Source of the DNA: Clostridiales bacterium
GTDB taxonomy: Bacteria > Bacillota > Clostridia > Peptostreptococcales > Anaerovoracaceae
DNA length: 64,000 nucleotides
Direction: 5' to 3'
NCBI GenBank assembly: GCA_015058215.1
Contig: SVCU01000005.1
Coordinates: 1 to 64,000 of the forward strand
Both the position numbers and the translations under genes were made by a program. The notes under the pieces are model-generated. The model saw only the letters and a list, made by a program, of their open reading frames with translations, was not told where the DNA came from and ran no database searches. Positions 35,574 to 44,506 of this stretch are shown here, piece by piece (the stretch's first letter is position 1; the number at the start of each line of letters is the position of its first letter).

Positions 35574-36845
35574 CTAATAGAAGTATTTAGCGGCGTAGTT
35601 TGCACCGTCGCCGATGTAGTTCATGATGGATTCGCTTTGGTTCCCGGAGGAAGCGAAGGTGGGATCCATGCGCTTCCAGGCGGAACCGTCGAAGTAGATA
35701 ACGCCGTCCACCCAGCCGTTTTCATCGGTCCAGACGGAGATCCAGGCGTGGTAGGCGCTGCCGGCATAGCCCACGACCAGCTTGCAGGGAACCCCCTGGC
35801 TGCGGAGCATACCCGTCATAAGGGCGGCATAGTCGAAGCAGATGCCGGTCTTTTTGGTCAGAACGCTGTCCAGCACCGGCAGATAGCCGCTGGTGACCCG
35901 GGCGGCAAGAGCCTTATCGTAGGTGATGTTCTGCACCACAAAATCGTAGACCTTTTCCACCTTGTGGAGAGAGTCTGTGATACCGGCGGTCAGCTGGGCC
36001 GCCTTGGCCATGGAATTGGGCGCAGCGGCATAATCCACATACTGGTTGGGCCGCAGGAAGGGGGCGAATTCGTCGGTCATGGCCGCGCTGAAACCGGCGG
36101 AGACCACGGAAGCATATTTGGTGCCGGTGATGTTTTCATAAACGGAGACCTGGTAGCTGCCGTTGCCGTCGGAGAGGGGAAGGACCGCCCATTTACCGGC
36201 GGTCAGCGTATAGGTATACGTGGTGGTGGGGCCTTTCACCTGCGCCTTCAGCTTGGAGGCGGTGGACCCGGTGTACTGCACCATCACGTATCCGTCTTTG
36301 GTGTTGGAATAATCGATGAGGCCGTAGGTGCTGACCGCTTGCAGCACGCCGGAGGCCTCGGGAACCAGGCCGACAGGGACGGCTGCGGGAGACTGGGTGA
36401 GGGCATTTCCCTCCTGAGTGAGATCGGGATCCTTCACCGGGGTTTCATCCACATAAGGCGTACCGGACTGTCCTTCGCCGGTCTGGGAACCCTGTTCGCC
36501 GTTCTGCTCGCCGGACTGTCCTTCGCCGGACTGAGAACCCTGGCCGTTGTTTTGCTCACCGGACTGTCCTTCGCCGGTCTGGGAACCTTGTTCCCCGTTC
36601 TGCTTACCGGACTGTCCTTCGCCGGTCTGGGAACCTTGTTCGCCGTTCTGCTCACCGGACTGTCCTTCGCCGGACTGAGAACCTTGTTCCCCGTTCTGGG
36701 TACCGGACTGGCCTTCGCCGGTTTGGTGGCCGATCTGGGAGGGACCCGGCTCGTTGGGACCGCAGCCGGAAAGACCGACGAGACAGCCGGAAAGAAGCAG
36801 CGCTGCCAGCAGCAGAGCGAGGAGTTTCTGCGGATTCTGTTTCAT
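35574..36845 (-). CDS. Transglutaminase-like lipoprotein with Gly/Gln/Ser/Glu repeat stalk
   Basis: 423 residues from ATG 36845 (good GGAGG upstream). A lipoprotein signal ends in LLLSGC with Cys at about residue 21, so the mature protein should be tethered to the membrane. Residues about 40-125 are a hydrophilic stalk made of 16-residue repeats (GEGQSGEQNGEQGSQT). The C-terminal transglutaminase core shows GICFDYAAL (Cys), AYHAWISVW (His) and KRMDPTF (Asp), a full triad. Such domains may act as proteases, transglutaminases or carbohydrate-binding enzymes. As first gene of the pilus operon it may process or crosslink pilins at the surface; this is inference. Confidence 0.85.
   Translation of the reverse strand: MKQNPQKLLALLLAALLLSGCLVGLSGCGPNEPGPSQIGHQTGEGQSGTQNGEQGSQSGEGQSGEQNGEQGSQTGEGQSGKQNGEQGSQTGEGQSGEQNNGQGSQSGEGQSGEQNGEQGSQTGEGQSGTPYVDETPVKDPDLTQEGNALTQSPAAVPVGLVPEASGVLQAVSTYGLIDYSNTKDGYVMVQYTGSTASKLKAQVKGPTTTYTYTLTAGKWAVLPLSDGNGSYQVSVYENITGTKYASVVSAGFSAAMTDEFAPFLRPNQYVDYAAAPNSMAKAAQLTAGITDSLHKVEKVYDFVVQNITYDKALAARVTSGYLPVLDSVLTKKTGICFDYAALMTGMLRSQGVPCKLVVGYAGSAYHAWISVWTDENGWVDGVIYFDGSAWKRMDPTFASSGNQSESIMNYIGDGANYAAKYFY
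36468..36720 (-). repeat. 48-bp tandem repeats encoding the lipoprotein stalk
   Basis: Five full copies and a partial copy of a 48-base unit (16 codons), with Thr/Ser, Glu/Lys and Gln changes between copies. Confidence 0.85.
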
Positions 36846-36935
36846 GGCGGTCGCCTCCTTTCGGGCCCCGAAACCTGCACGAAAAAGCAGGTTGCTGCGG
36901 GTAAAATTCAAAATGGGGAGATTCCTCCAACTATT

Positions 36936-36964
36936 ATTATATCGGACTCCGGAGGGGAATGGAA
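36936..36964 (-). promoter_or_regulatory. Promoter of the pilus operon
   Basis: Minus strand TTCCAT (36964-36959), 17 bases, TATAAT (36941-36936). Confidence 0.6.
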
Positions 36965-37047
36965 GAAAAATCTTACGGAGTTTTCTTACAATTTCGTTAC
37001 CGGAAGATTTCATGAGTTTAACAACGGAAAAATTTGCCGTGATGGCG

Positions 37048-37076
37048 TTGCGGCTCGTCATAAATCGTGCTATTCT
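37048..37076 (+). promoter_or_regulatory. Promoter of the SARP-type regulator gene
   Basis: TTGCGG (37048-37053), 17 bases, TATTCT (37071-37076). It lies in the 290-base region shared with the divergent pilus operon. Confidence 0.55.
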
Positions 37077-37135
37077 ATATTATGGAACAGGGTGTCTGTA
37101 AGAACATTCTGTATCTGAAAAAGGAGACCAAAGAC

Positions 37136-38347
37136 ATGGCAGAATCGATTCGGATTCAGATGCTGGGAGGGTTTTCTCTGGAAACGGAAGAAGGCTCCAT
37201 CAGCGATGACAAAAACAGATCCCGGAAGGTATGGCAGCTTCTGGCATACATGATCCACCACCGGGGGAAGACGGTTTCTCCGGCAGAACTGCACGAACTG
37301 CTTTGGGGAGATGACTCCGATAACGATGACCCTCAGAGCGCTTTGCGGGCGGTTTTTTATCGTGCCCGCGGTGAACTGAATAAGCTGGGAGAAAAACTGG
37401 GTCATGATCTGATCATCCGAAAAGACGGCGCCTACGCCTGGAATACGGAAATCCCAGCAGAAGTGGATACGGAGCAGTTCCGGCAGCTGGCCAAGGAAGC
37501 ACTGGCAGCGAAGGAAGCTGCGGCCCTGCCTCTGCTGCGGCAGGCCCTCGGTCTGTACAAGGGTGATTTCCTGCCCAAACTCTCTGCGGAGGCCTGGGTC
37601 ATCCCCGTAGCGGTCAGTTATCATGATCTGTACATCGAATGCCTGCAGAAGGCACTGCCTCTTCTGGAAGCGGAAAAAGCCTATGAAGAACGGGCTGCAC
37701 TGTGCCGCGCGGCACTGAAAACGGAGCCCTACAACGAAGCCCTTTACGCGGCCCTTATGCGCGATCTTCTACAGCAGGGGCGGCCTGCGGAAGTGGTGGC
37801 GCTCTACGAGGAAATGAGCAAGCGTTTCTTCGATGATCTGGGGATCCTGCCGGAAGAAGAGGTGCGGAAGCTCTATTACGAAGCCATCAACTTCGTCAGC
37901 GACAAGCGGATCCCCATGGAGGATCTGCAGCAGCAGCTGAAGGAACAGGAAGGCCCCGGCGGAGCCATGGTCTGCGATTTCGATTTCTTCCGCAGCATTT
38001 ATCACTCCACCGCCCGTCTCATCGAGAGAAGCGGCGCGGCAGTCCATATTGCTCTGCTCTCTGCGGCAGATGAAAGAGGCGGTGCGCTTCCCAAGCGCAG
38101 CCAGGATAGAGTCATGGAAAACCTGCAGGAACTGCTGCGCAGAAGCCTGCGCCGGGGAGACGTGATCAGCCGCTGCAGCGCATCCCAGTATGTGGTGATG
38201 CTGCCTATGGCCAATTACGAAAACAGCTGCATGGTCTGCGATCGTCTGCTGAAGGCCTTCTATCGCCAGTACCCGCACACACCGGCCAAACTCACCTATC
38301 TGGTGCAGTCCCTGGAAGTCAGCGAGGCTTCCCACACCATCGATTAA
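37136..38347 (+). CDS. SARP/BTAD-type transcriptional regulator with degenerate GGDEF tail
   Basis: 403 residues from ATG 37136 (AAAGGAG upstream). Residues 1 to about 100 form an OmpR-like winged helix (IRIQMLGGFSLET, then KVWQLLAYMIHHRGKTVSPAEL); about 105-245 is the bacterial transcriptional activator (BTAD) domain with TPR-like helices. The C-terminal 130 residues read like a worn-out GGDEF fold: LRRGDVISR, then SASQY in place of GGDEF at about 347-351, then VVMLPMANYENS. It is thus unlikely to make c-di-GMP but might sense it. The gene lies head to head with the pilus operon and tail to tail with the c-di-GMP enzyme. Likely a local regulator; targets unproven. Confidence 0.82.
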   Translation: MAESIRIQMLGGFSLETEEGSISDDKNRSRKVWQLLAYMIHHRGKTVSPAELHELLWGDDSDNDDPQSALRAVFYRARGELNKLGEKLGHDLIIRKDGAYAWNTEIPAEVDTEQFRQLAKEALAAKEAAALPLLRQALGLYKGDFLPKLSAEAWVIPVAVSYHDLYIECLQKALPLLEAEKAYEERAALCRAALKTEPYNEALYAALMRDLLQQGRPAEVVALYEEMSKRFFDDLGILPEEEVRKLYYEAINFVSDKRIPMEDLQQQLKEQEGPGGAMVCDFDFFRSIYHSTARLIERSGAAVHIALLSAADERGGALPKRSQDRVMENLQELLRRSLRRGDVISRCSASQYVVMLPMANYENSCMVCDRLLKAFYRQYPHTPAKLTYLVQSLEVSEASHTID

Positions 38348-38362
38348 ACCAAAACGCAATGA

Positions 38363-38396
38363 AAAAAGCGTCCGAAAGCTTCGGACGCTTTTTCTG
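38363..38396. terminator. Bidirectional terminator
   Basis: AAAAAGCGTCCGAA pairs with TTCGGACGCTTTTT, serving the SARP gene and the converging c-di-GMP gene. Confidence 0.92.
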
Positions 38397-38409
38397 TTTT
38401 TGTGTGCGG

Positions 38410-41400
38410 TTATTTGGTGTCTTCTGCGAAGACCATGCGGTTCTTTCCGGTGCGCTTGGCATGGTACAGAGCCTGGTCTGCCAGGGCATACAGGTCTTCC
38501 AGCGTGCTGCCGTCTTCTCCGTAGAGGGCGATACCGACGCTGCAGGAAAGACCAGGGACTTCCTGTTCGTTGAAGATGGGCTGCAGCAGGCGGAAGAGGC
38601 TGCCGACCTTGGATTCTACATTTTCGCGGGACCCTACATCCTTCATGAAAACGAAGAACTCGTCACCGCCCATACGGCCTACGATATCCGTGTCGCGGAA
38701 ACTCTTCTTGATGGCTTTGCCCAGATCGGCCAGGAAAGCGTCGCCGGCCGGGTGGCCTTTGGTGTCGTTGAGGGCTTTGAAATTATCCACATCCATCACC
38801 AGAAGGGCGTGGCTCATGATGGACGGTGTGGCCTTGGATTCTTCCAGGAAATCATGGATGTACTGTTCCGTGAAATGGCGGTTCAGAAGACCGGTCATTT
38901 TGTCTGTCTCCATAACGGCCTTGGACTGGTGTTCCTGGGTTTTCTGGTCATTGATATCACTGACGATCCACATGGTGCAGAGATGGCCGGTGATGGGGTC
39001 CGTCAGGAACTGTGTTTCGTTGCGGATCCAGCGCATCGTGCCGTCGGGCATTTTACGCAGGTATTCGATCACATAGGACCGGTTGCCCTGGGAATAGATT
39101 TCCCGCAGGGTCTTGGGGGAGAGGGAACTGTAATAGGAATAGGCTTCGCTCTTATGGTCCACCACATGGCGCAGAGCGTCACCGGCAAATTCGGAAATGG
39201 AATCGTAGAAAGGCATGGACCAGTTGTTCAGGAGCTGCTTCCGCTTGTTGATGATTCGCCAGGCATCCACGTCGATATAGATGGCGGCATAGGTATCGGG
39301 AGACAGATTGAACATATATTTCAGTTCGTGCTGGTAGTTCTGGCGAATGCGGTATTCGCTGGTGATATCGCGGGAAATACCCAGGACCCCCAGAATGTCT
39401 CCGACGGAATCCCGCAGGATGTACTTGGAGGTGAGGGAGTAACGGGGTCTGCCGTCTACGGCGGGTAGAGGTTCCGTGAAGTTCACAAGGTCAACGCCGC
39501 CGGCAAACAGTCTGCGGTCGTCTGCGGTGTACCGGGCTGCCAGGTCCGGGTTGTCAAAGAGCTCTTCGTCCGTATGGCCGATGACTTCGTGGGAAGATTC
39601 CCTGCCCAGCATGCGGATAAAGGGCGTGGATGCGTTTACGTAGCGAAGATCCTTATCCTTGATAAAGACCATATCGGAGGAGTTTTTCAGCAGGGTGGAA
39701 AGCACCACGTCCATGATGGAAAACAGTTCGTCCTTGACGGAAAGCCCTTCCTTGGAAAGCAGGGAGAAGGGGGGATTGCTTTCGTTGAAGGGGAAGATGG
39801 AGGAAACGACAGGCTCTGCCGGATCCTTGGACTGCAGCAGTTCCCGGAAGGGTTCGAAGGACATGGGCCGGTAGTAGTGGTAGCCCTGCACCAGGTCGCA
39901 GCCCAACTTTTGCAGAAGGTCTGCCTGGATCTGGGTCTCCACCCCTTCCGCCAGCACCACGGTATTGGGGAATTCGTGGCACATATTGATCAGGTTTTTC
40001 AAAATGATCTGGTTCCGCTTGTTCTGGTGGAGCGCAGCCACCAGGGAACGGTCGAACTTGACTTCATCGAAGCAGAAATCGGACAGGATGACGGTATTGG
40101 AGTACTGGGTACCGAAATCGTCCAGGGAAAGGCGCAGACCGGCGGCGTGGATCTCGTTCAGAAGATCCCGCAGGAACTCACGGCCGATGGTGGAGATGGA
40201 TTCGGTCACTTCCAGGGTGATGCAGGAGGTGGGAAGCCCGTGCTTTTCGAATTTATCCAGAACTTTGGGAAGGAAATCGGTCATCAGCAGGGTGGAACGG
40301 GACAGGTTCACGGCGACGGGGACCATGGGAAGCCCTTCGTCCTGTAGTTTGCGCAGATCGGCCAGAACCATGTCCAGCACGTGGATATCCAGATGCATCA
40401 GCACATTCCGGGATTCGTAGTAGGGAATGAAGGTGCCGGGTGGGATCAGATCACCGTCCTTGCAGTATTTGCGGACCAGAGCTTCCGCAGCCACGATCGT
40501 TCCGGTGGAAAGGTCGATCTGGGGCTGGTACTGTACGGTGAAGCAGCCGGATTCGATCTCCCGCAGGATCTCGGCGGTGAAGCTTTCGTTGTTGAGGACC
40601 CCCTTCTGGCGGGCATCGTGGTAGTAGACCTGCTTGTTGCTGGCCATCATCATGTTGGCCACCTGGATCTGCTGGTCGATGTTGATGCTGCCGTCCTTCC
40701 AGGAATACCCCAGGGAAACGTTGTAGTCGATCTCTTTGGCGAAGGCCTGGCGCAGCCGCTCCAGGTCGGCTTCCAGTTCCTCTTTGCTGACGTTGACGCA
40801 GGGGATGATGAATTCGTCACCGGCGATACGGTAAACGTCGTAGGGAAGGATTTCCTTCAGGATGGAGGCGGTCCGGATGATGACGGAGTCGCCGAACTGA
40901 TGGCCGTACCGTTCGTTCAGAAGGTGAAGACCGTTGATATCGGCCACGATGATGCCCAGACGGGCAGGCACGTTCTGGTAGCGCTCGGAAAGCTCCCGGA
41001 TGTAGCGCTCGCGGTTGTATACACCGGTGAGGGAGTCGGTACTGCTGAGGAATTCCAGCCGTTCCTTATTGCGGCGGCGCTCCATTTCTACGGCGATGAA
41101 GTCGGAGGAGGCCCGTAGCAGAGTGTTGTCTCCGGCGTTGGCTTTGGGGTTATCTACGCCGATGAAACCGGTGATCTGATTTTCGGAATAGAGGGGGATC
41201 AGCATCAAATGATTGACCTCCGCCTTCTCCAGAAGACGGCGCATGGGGGTATCCTGCGGCAGTTCGTTATAGATGGAGGAAATGGAAACTTCCCCCCGCT
41301 CTTTGAACTGGGTGAGCCAATCGGAAATATAGGACAGGGAAATGTTCTGCAGGGTGACGGCGCTGGAAGAAACGCCGGAACGGCACCATTCGAACAGATT

Positions 41401-41934
41401 GCTGAAGGTGTTTTTTTCCAGGTCGAATTCGAAGATATAGGAGCGGTCGGCCCAGTAGAAGCGGCCCACCATGCCTAAGAAGGAATCGATGGCAGAATGG
41501 AGATTGCGGGAGGTGGAAAGGGTCTGCAGACACTGCAGCAGAACGGTTTCGGATTTCAGTTGCTTCTGCATCTTCTTCGTCCAGGTGCGGCTGGGAGAAA
41601 TGGGAGTCATGGTCTCCAGCCGGCAGGGGCGGCCGTCCACGCTGATCTTTTCATCGTCTACCAGGATCCACTGCTTTAATTTATGGTTGTACTGGGTCCA
41701 GCTGTAGGTTTCCTCCGTCATCAGACGACCGTTGGCGCAGAAGGTGCAGGGACGATCCACTTCGTGGAGCAGCTGGTAGCATTTCTTGCCGTGGTAATCC
41801 TCTGGGGATTGCAGATTAAAAAGATGTGCGGCGCTTTCCGTCATGTAGAGGATCTCATGGGTGGCCATGTCGGAAATGTAGGCGGTGGTATCTTTGATGG
41901 ATTCGATGAGAGCGTTGAATTGCTGCTGTTTCAT
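38410..41934 (-). CDS. Multidomain c-di-GMP enzyme: PAS-GAF-GGDEF-EAL-PAS-PAS-GGDEF
   Basis: 1174 residues from the ATG at 41934, which has GGAGG upstream. Order: PAS-like (about 1-110, with a CTFC cysteine pair), GAF-like (about 125-280), first GGDEF (residues about 290-440; signature is AGDEF near 370), EAL (about 455-715; EALVR, NLS, EVTES, DDFGTQYSN, EGVET, QGYHYY all present), two PAS units (about 740-985), and a second GGDEF (about 1000-1160; intact GGDEF near 1090). The EAL domain should hydrolyse c-di-GMP. The second GGDEF should make it; the first could still be active since Ala at position 1 is sometimes tolerated. No membrane segments are seen, so the protein should be cytosolic and sense small ligands or redox. 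Confidence 0.92.
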   Translation of the reverse strand: MKQQQFNALIESIKDTTAYISDMATHEILYMTESAAHLFNLQSPEDYHGKKCYQLLHEVDRPCTFCANGRLMTEETYSWTQYNHKLKQWILVDDEKISVDGRPCRLETMTPISPSRTWTKKMQKQLKSETVLLQCLQTLSTSRNLHSAIDSFLGMVGRFYWADRSYIFEFDLEKNTFSNLFEWCRSGVSSSAVTLQNISLSYISDWLTQFKERGEVSISSIYNELPQDTPMRRLLEKAEVNHLMLIPLYSENQITGFIGVDNPKANAGDNTLLRASSDFIAVEMERRRNKERLEFLSSTDSLTGVYNRERYIRELSERYQNVPARLGIIVADINGLHLLNERYGHQFGDSVIIRTASILKEILPYDVYRIAGDEFIIPCVNVSKEELEADLERLRQAFAKEIDYNVSLGYSWKDGSINIDQQIQVANMMMASNKQVYYHDARQKGVLNNESFTAEILREIESGCFTVQYQPQIDLSTGTIVAAEALVRKYCKDGDLIPPGTFIPYYESRNVLMHLDIHVLDMVLADLRKLQDEGLPMVPVAVNLSRSTLLMTDFLPKVLDKFEKHGLPTSCITLEVTESISTIGREFLRDLLNEIHAAGLRLSLDDFGTQYSNTVILSDFCFDEVKFDRSLVAALHQNKRNQIILKNLINMCHEFPNTVVLAEGVETQIQADLLQKLGCDLVQGYHYYRPMSFEPFRELLQSKDPAEPVVSSIFPFNESNPPFSLLSKEGLSVKDELFSIMDVVLSTLLKNSSDMVFIKDKDLRYVNASTPFIRMLGRESSHEVIGHTDEELFDNPDLAARYTADDRRLFAGGVDLVNFTEPLPAVDGRPRYSLTSKYILRDSVGDILGVLGISRDITSEYRIRQNYQHELKYMFNLSPDTYAAIYIDVDAWRIINKRKQLLNNWSMPFYDSISEFAGDALRHVVDHKSEAYSYYSSLSPKTLREIYSQGNRSYVIEYLRKMPDGTMRWIRNETQFLTDPITGHLCTMWIVSDINDQKTQEHQSKAVMETDKMTGLLNRHFTEQYIHDFLEESKATPSIMSHALLVMDVDNFKALNDTKGHPAGDAFLADLGKAIKKSFRDTDIVGRMGGDEFFVFMKDVGSRENVESKVGSLFRLLQPIFNEQEVPGLSCSVGIALYGEDGSTLEDLYALADQALYHAKRTGKNRMVFAEDTK

Positions 41935-41989
41935 GGGGAAACCTCCGGAATCTTGATTATCTAAAGTATAGCATGAAATGGTATTTTTT

Positions 41990-43333
41990 TCAAGGCAGAA
42001 GCGCCCGACGATGGTGTCTGTAATACAGGAAGCCGAACAGGTCCGCCAGGGCCCAGCCGATGGGAACGGACCACCAGATACCGGTGACACCGATGGCGGG
42101 GATGGCAGAGAGGAGATGGGCCAGGACCACGCGGCTTCCCAGAGAAATCACCGTCAGCACCAGGGACATGCCGGGGCGGGCCAGTGCCCGGTAAAGCCCG
42201 TAGAGCAGGAACAGGAAGCCGATGCCGATGTAGAAGGCACCTTCGATGTGCAGGTACTGTACGCCGACGGAAACGATGGCGGCAGCAGAGGGATCGGCAG
42301 GGTCGGTGAAGAGAAGCAGCAGCGGTTCCGCAAAGAGCCAGACGGCTGCGGAAACTGCCGTGCAGAACAGACCGGCGGTGAGAACGGCACCCCGGATGCC
42401 CGTGCGGATCCGGTCACGCAGGCCGGCGCCGTAATTCTGAGCCACAAAGGTACTGAAGGCATTGCCGAAATCCTGGACGGGCATATAGGCGAAGGAATCC
42501 ACTTTGCAGGCGGCGGCAAAGGCGGCCATAACGGCGGTACCGAAGCTGTTCACCAGCCCCTGTACCATGAGGATGCCCAGGTTCATGACGGATTGCTGCA
42601 GACAGGTCAGCAGAGAGAAGCTGCCGATGGTTTTCAGCGTGGAGGCCCGGAGGCACAGATGGCGCTTTGCGATGCGCAGGGAGGGGAAGGCCAGCAGGGT
42701 ATAAAGCGCCAGGCCTAGGCCGGAAAGATACTGGGCGATGATGGTGGCCAGCGCAGCACCGGAAACGCCCCAGGAAAGGCCGATGATGAAGTAGAGATCC
42801 AGCGCGATGTTGACCAGGGCGGACAGAGCCAGGAACAGAAGAGGTGCTCCGGAGCGGCCTACGGCCCGCAGCAGGGATGCGAAGTAGTTATAGAAAAAAG
42901 TGGCGGGGATACCGGCGAAAATGATCAGCAGATAGGTACGCATCTGCGGCCAGACTTCCGGAGGAATGTTCAGAAGGCCGGAAAGCCGGTCCGTCAGCAG
43001 GAAAACAACGGCGGTGAGCAGCAGGGAAAGGGTGCCGATGAACAGAAAGGAGGCAAAAATGCTTTCCTTCAGACCGTCCTCGTCTTTCTGCCCGAAGCGG
43101 ATGGAGAAGAGCGCGCCGCTGCCCATACAGAGCCCCAGCAGGATGGAGGTGAGAAAGACCATTAGGGTGTAGGAGGAGCCCACGGCGGCCAGGGCTTCGG
43201 AGCCCAGATACCGGCCTACGATCAGCGTATCCACGATGTTATAGCATTGCTGCAGCAGATTGCCCAGGATCATGGGGACTGCGAAAAGCAGCATGGAACC
43301 CATGACGGGGCCTTTGGTCAGATCGCCTTTCAC
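41990..43333 (-). CDS. MATE family multidrug/metabolite exporter
   Basis: 447 residues from the GTG at 43333, chosen because AAAGGAGG sits just upstream and the hydrophobic core follows at once (GPVMGSMLLFAVPMILGNLLQ). Twelve predicted membrane segments, with the MATE family sequence NIVDTLIVGRYLG and the second-half VQDFGNAF. Exports cationic drugs or metabolites in exchange for Na+ or H+. Monocistronic. Confidence 0.9.
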   Translation of the reverse strand: MKGDLTKGPVMGSMLLFAVPMILGNLLQQCYNIVDTLIVGRYLGSEALAAVGSSYTLMVFLTSILLGLCMGSGALFSIRFGQKDEDGLKESIFASFLFIGTLSLLLTAVVFLLTDRLSGLLNIPPEVWPQMRTYLLIIFAGIPATFFYNYFASLLRAVGRSGAPLLFLALSALVNIALDLYFIIGLSWGVSGAALATIIAQYLSGLGLALYTLLAFPSLRIAKRHLCLRASTLKTIGSFSLLTCLQQSVMNLGILMVQGLVNSFGTAVMAAFAAACKVDSFAYMPVQDFGNAFSTFVAQNYGAGLRDRIRTGIRGAVLTAGLFCTAVSAAVWLFAEPLLLLFTDPADPSAAAIVSVGVQYLHIEGAFYIGIGFLFLLYGLYRALARPGMSLVLTVISLGSRVVLAHLLSAIPAIGVTGIWWSVPIGWALADLFGFLYYRHHRRALLP

Positions 43334-43399
43334 AGAAGGTCCTCCTTTCTTGCGGATTTGCACAGCCGGCCGTGCCGGCGGCATGGTATGGTTGGTTTT

Positions 43400-43428
43400 A
43401 TTATACTGGTAAGAGGAGGGCAGCGCAA
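43400..43428 (-). promoter_or_regulatory. Promoter of the MATE gene
   Basis: Minus strand TTGCGC (43428-43423), 17 bases, TATAAT (43405-43400). Confidence 0.7.
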
Positions 43429-43481
43429 TGGTGGGATGGGTTTCCGGAGGGGAAAGAACGCAAATTTTTAGCGTAACACCC

Positions 43482-43581
43482 TTGACAAACATAGATCGCA
43501 GTGCTATATAGTAATTAGATCGCAGTGCGATATATCGAAGTGCGAGGACGGGCGCCGCCAAATTTGTGCTCGGCGGCGCCC
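43482..43581 (+). promoter_or_regulatory. PadR gene promoter with repeated operator and leader hairpin
   Basis: TTGACA (43482-43487), 17 bases, TATATA (43505-43510). The 13-mer TAGATCGCAGTGC occurs at 43492-43504 and 43516-43528, on both sides of the -10; the second copy extends to the palindrome ATCGCAGTGCGAT. A leader hairpin GGGCGCCGCC/GGCGGCGCCC spans 43550-43581. Confidence 0.7.
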
Positions 43582-43607
43582 TTCACCCACCCCAAGGAGG
43601 CTTTGCC

Positions 43608-43931
43608 ATGGATGCTCACATTCAAAAAGTTTATGTCCCCATGACGGAAACCGGATTTTACATACTGCTTTCCCTGCGGAAAGAGCAGCACGGCTACGGC
43701 ATCGTGCAGCAGGTGGAGGCCCTGACGGAAGGCCGGGTGAAGCTGAGCCCCGGCACCATGTACGGCAGCCTTTCCAAAATGGAAAAGGATGGCCTGATCA
43801 CCTTCGTCCGCGAAGAAGAAAAACGGAAGATCTACCGCATCACAAGTCTGGGCCGGGAAGTGCTGGATCTGGAGATCCGCCGCATCGAACGGCTGTACCG
43901 CGACCTGAAGGAGGCACTGAAGAATGGATAG
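43608..43931 (+). CDS. PadR family transcriptional regulator
   Basis: 107 residues from ATG 43608 (AAGGAGG upstream). The PadR winged helix is clear: GFYILLSLRKEQHGYGIVQQV, LSPGTMYGSLSKMEKDGLI, EEEKRKIYRIT. It overlaps the DUF2812 gene by 8 bases. PadR proteins paired with DUF2812 are common in Firmicutes; the repeats at the promoter suggest autoregulation. Confidence 0.92.
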   Translation: MDAHIQKVYVPMTETGFYILLSLRKEQHGYGIVQQVEALTEGRVKLSPGTMYGSLSKMEKDGLITFVREEEKRKIYRITSLGREVLDLEIRRIERLYRDLKEALKNG

Positions 43932-44469
43932 AAAAAGGGAACTTCGTTTTTTCGATATCACCCAGTGGAGAGAGGAAGAAGTCTATCTGCGCCAGCGGCG
44001 CAAGGAGGGCTGGAACCTGGTAAGCGTAACGCTTCCCGGTATTTATACCTTTGAACGCTGCGAACCGGAAGACATCATCTACCGGTTGGATTACAACCCC
44101 GAAGGCATCGCAAACGAAGGGGAATACCTGCAGATGTTTGCGGACTGCGGCTGGCAGCATATGCTGAATTTCATGGGATATTCCTATTTCTGCAAGCCTG
44201 CCGCCGAAGCACAGGAAAACGAAGAGATTTTCTGTGACGAGGAATCCCGTCTGGATATGATCGGCCGGGTCTTCAAAACCCGCATGGTGCCCCTGATCAC
44301 CATCTTTCTCTGCATCCTGATCCCCAATCTGTTCCGGGTGATCGACCGGCTGACCCCGGATCCCTGGGATGTGTTTTTCGTTAGCTTCTTCGGCTTTATG
44401 ACCCTGGTCTATCTGGTGATTTTCGTCCGGTTCTACCGCTGCTACCGGAAGCTTCGCCGGGGAGAGTGA
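43924..44469 (+). CDS. DUF2812 membrane protein paired with PadR
   Basis: 181 residues. The N-terminal soluble part (residues 1 to about 115; FFDITQWREEEVYLRQRRKEGWNLV) matches DUF2812, and two C-terminal hydrophobic helices (VPLITIFLCILIP; FVSFFGFMTLVYLVIFVRF) anchor it. Function unknown; it is translationally coupled to the PadR gene and probably under its control. Confidence 0.85.
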   Translation: MDRKRELRFFDITQWREEEVYLRQRRKEGWNLVSVTLPGIYTFERCEPEDIIYRLDYNPEGIANEGEYLQMFADCGWQHMLNFMGYSYFCKPAAEAQENEEIFCDEESRLDMIGRVFKTRMVPLITIFLCILIPNLFRVIDRLTPDPWDVFFVSFFGFMTLVYLVIFVRFYRCYRKLRRGE

Positions 44470-44506
44470 CCGGCGGCGGCCCTGCTTTTACCGGAAGAAA
44501 AAAGGA

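Noticed and set aside
36468..36720. The 48-bp repeats as a CRISPR array
   Set aside because: The units are contiguous without unique spacers and lie in frame inside a coding sequence; no cas genes are near.
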